DNA of 27,545 bases. Origin: a virus. A model generated the notes under the pieces. The model ran no database searches and was not told where the DNA came from. It was given only the letters and a program-made list of their open reading frames with translations. Shown here one piece after another: positions 27,523 to 27,545 of this stretch; position 1 is the stretch's first letter, and each line of letters begins with the position of its first letter. The position numbers and the translations under genes are program-made. The DNA lies in the IMG/VR virus record IMGVR_UViG_3300042534_000281, positions 1 through 27,545 of that record; one strand, written 5' to 3'.

Positions 27523-27545
27523 ATACCACTGCAATTATATTTTTT
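27519..27545 (+). CDS. Start of a gene cut by the window end
   Basis: ATG at 27519 overlaps the preceding stop (ATGA) and opens MNTTAIIFF, a hydrophobic beginning that could be a signal or membrane segment. Only nine codons are inside the window. Confidence 0.45.

Noticed and set aside
1-27545. CRISPR array or insertion sequence
   Set aside because: No regularly spaced direct repeats of CRISPR type, no transposase-like protein and no terminal inverted repeats were seen.

Overview
The window looks like part of the accessory region of a large tailed phage with T4-type biology. Genes are short and tightly packed, with many ATGA or TAATG junctions, and almost all lie on the + strand; the only - strand block is a lysis cassette. 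The T4-like traits are: repeated (C/G)ATAAATA late-promoter motifs in front of several genes; a T4-style 5'-3' exonuclease; a spanin pair plus holin; and several proteins whose first ~10 residues resemble the T4 capsid-targeting peptide with an (L/I/M)xE cleavage site. Strong sigma-70 promoters (TTGACC, 17 bp spacer, TATAAT) recur upstream of small-gene operons. Together with Lar-like, ArfA-like and NadV/NadM genes they suggest a gammaproteobacterial host. No capsid, tail, polymerase or terminase gene is present, so the phage cannot be named from this window.

Layout. 1-590: a phage ABA-sandwich-like protein and a Lar-type zinc ribbon. 620-5159: small unknown proteins, an SGNH-like hydrolase and a FEN/RNase H-type exonuclease. 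5160-6614: an early promoter, a duplicated gene pair, a 33-aa membrane peptide, a zinc ribbon and a repeat-bearing regulatory stretch. 6615-9934: a SprT-like protease leading a long operon that ends in a tandem array of four diverged paralogs. 9935-11651: small genes and two proteins with capsid-targeting-like N-termini. 11652-13020: an ArfA-like ribosome-rescue gene with an intrinsic terminator inside its reading frame, facing the convergent i-spanin/o-spanin/holin cassette. 13021-13860: a tRNA-Leu(UAA) followed by about 600 nt with no convincing gene but many strong helices, a candidate large structured RNA. 13860-17250: a radical SAM protein, a TPM-domain membrane protein and LemA. 17300-19970: a lipoprotein, a PMM2-type HAD phosphomannomutase and a nucleotidyltransferase-fold protein with a capsid-targeting-like N-terminus. 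20100-22880: small proteins, a rhodanese, a CYTH-domain protein and a two-helix membrane protein. 22900-26220: a bifunctional NMN adenylyltransferase/Nudix gene and a nicotinamide phosphoribosyltransferase gene, with near-identical structured leaders. 26221-27545: another small operon that runs off the window.

How the genes may work together. NadV makes NMN from nicotinamide and the NadM domain makes NAD+ from NMN, so the phage carries a complete two-step NAD+ salvage route; this is the logic of NARP2, which lets phages survive NAD+-depleting defences. ArfA-like rescue, a phage tRNA, Lar-like and Zn-ribbon proteins and possibly injected internal proteins fit a programme of host takeover and counter-defence. 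The holin leader appears to use the T4 gene e/soc trick: a hairpin hides the ribosome binding site in long read-through RNA, and a late promoter inside the hairpin frees it. The strongest leads are the in-frame terminator of the ArfA-like gene, the large tRNA-linked RNA, the shared NAD-gene leaders, the predicted leaderless late genes and the capsid-targeting N-termini.
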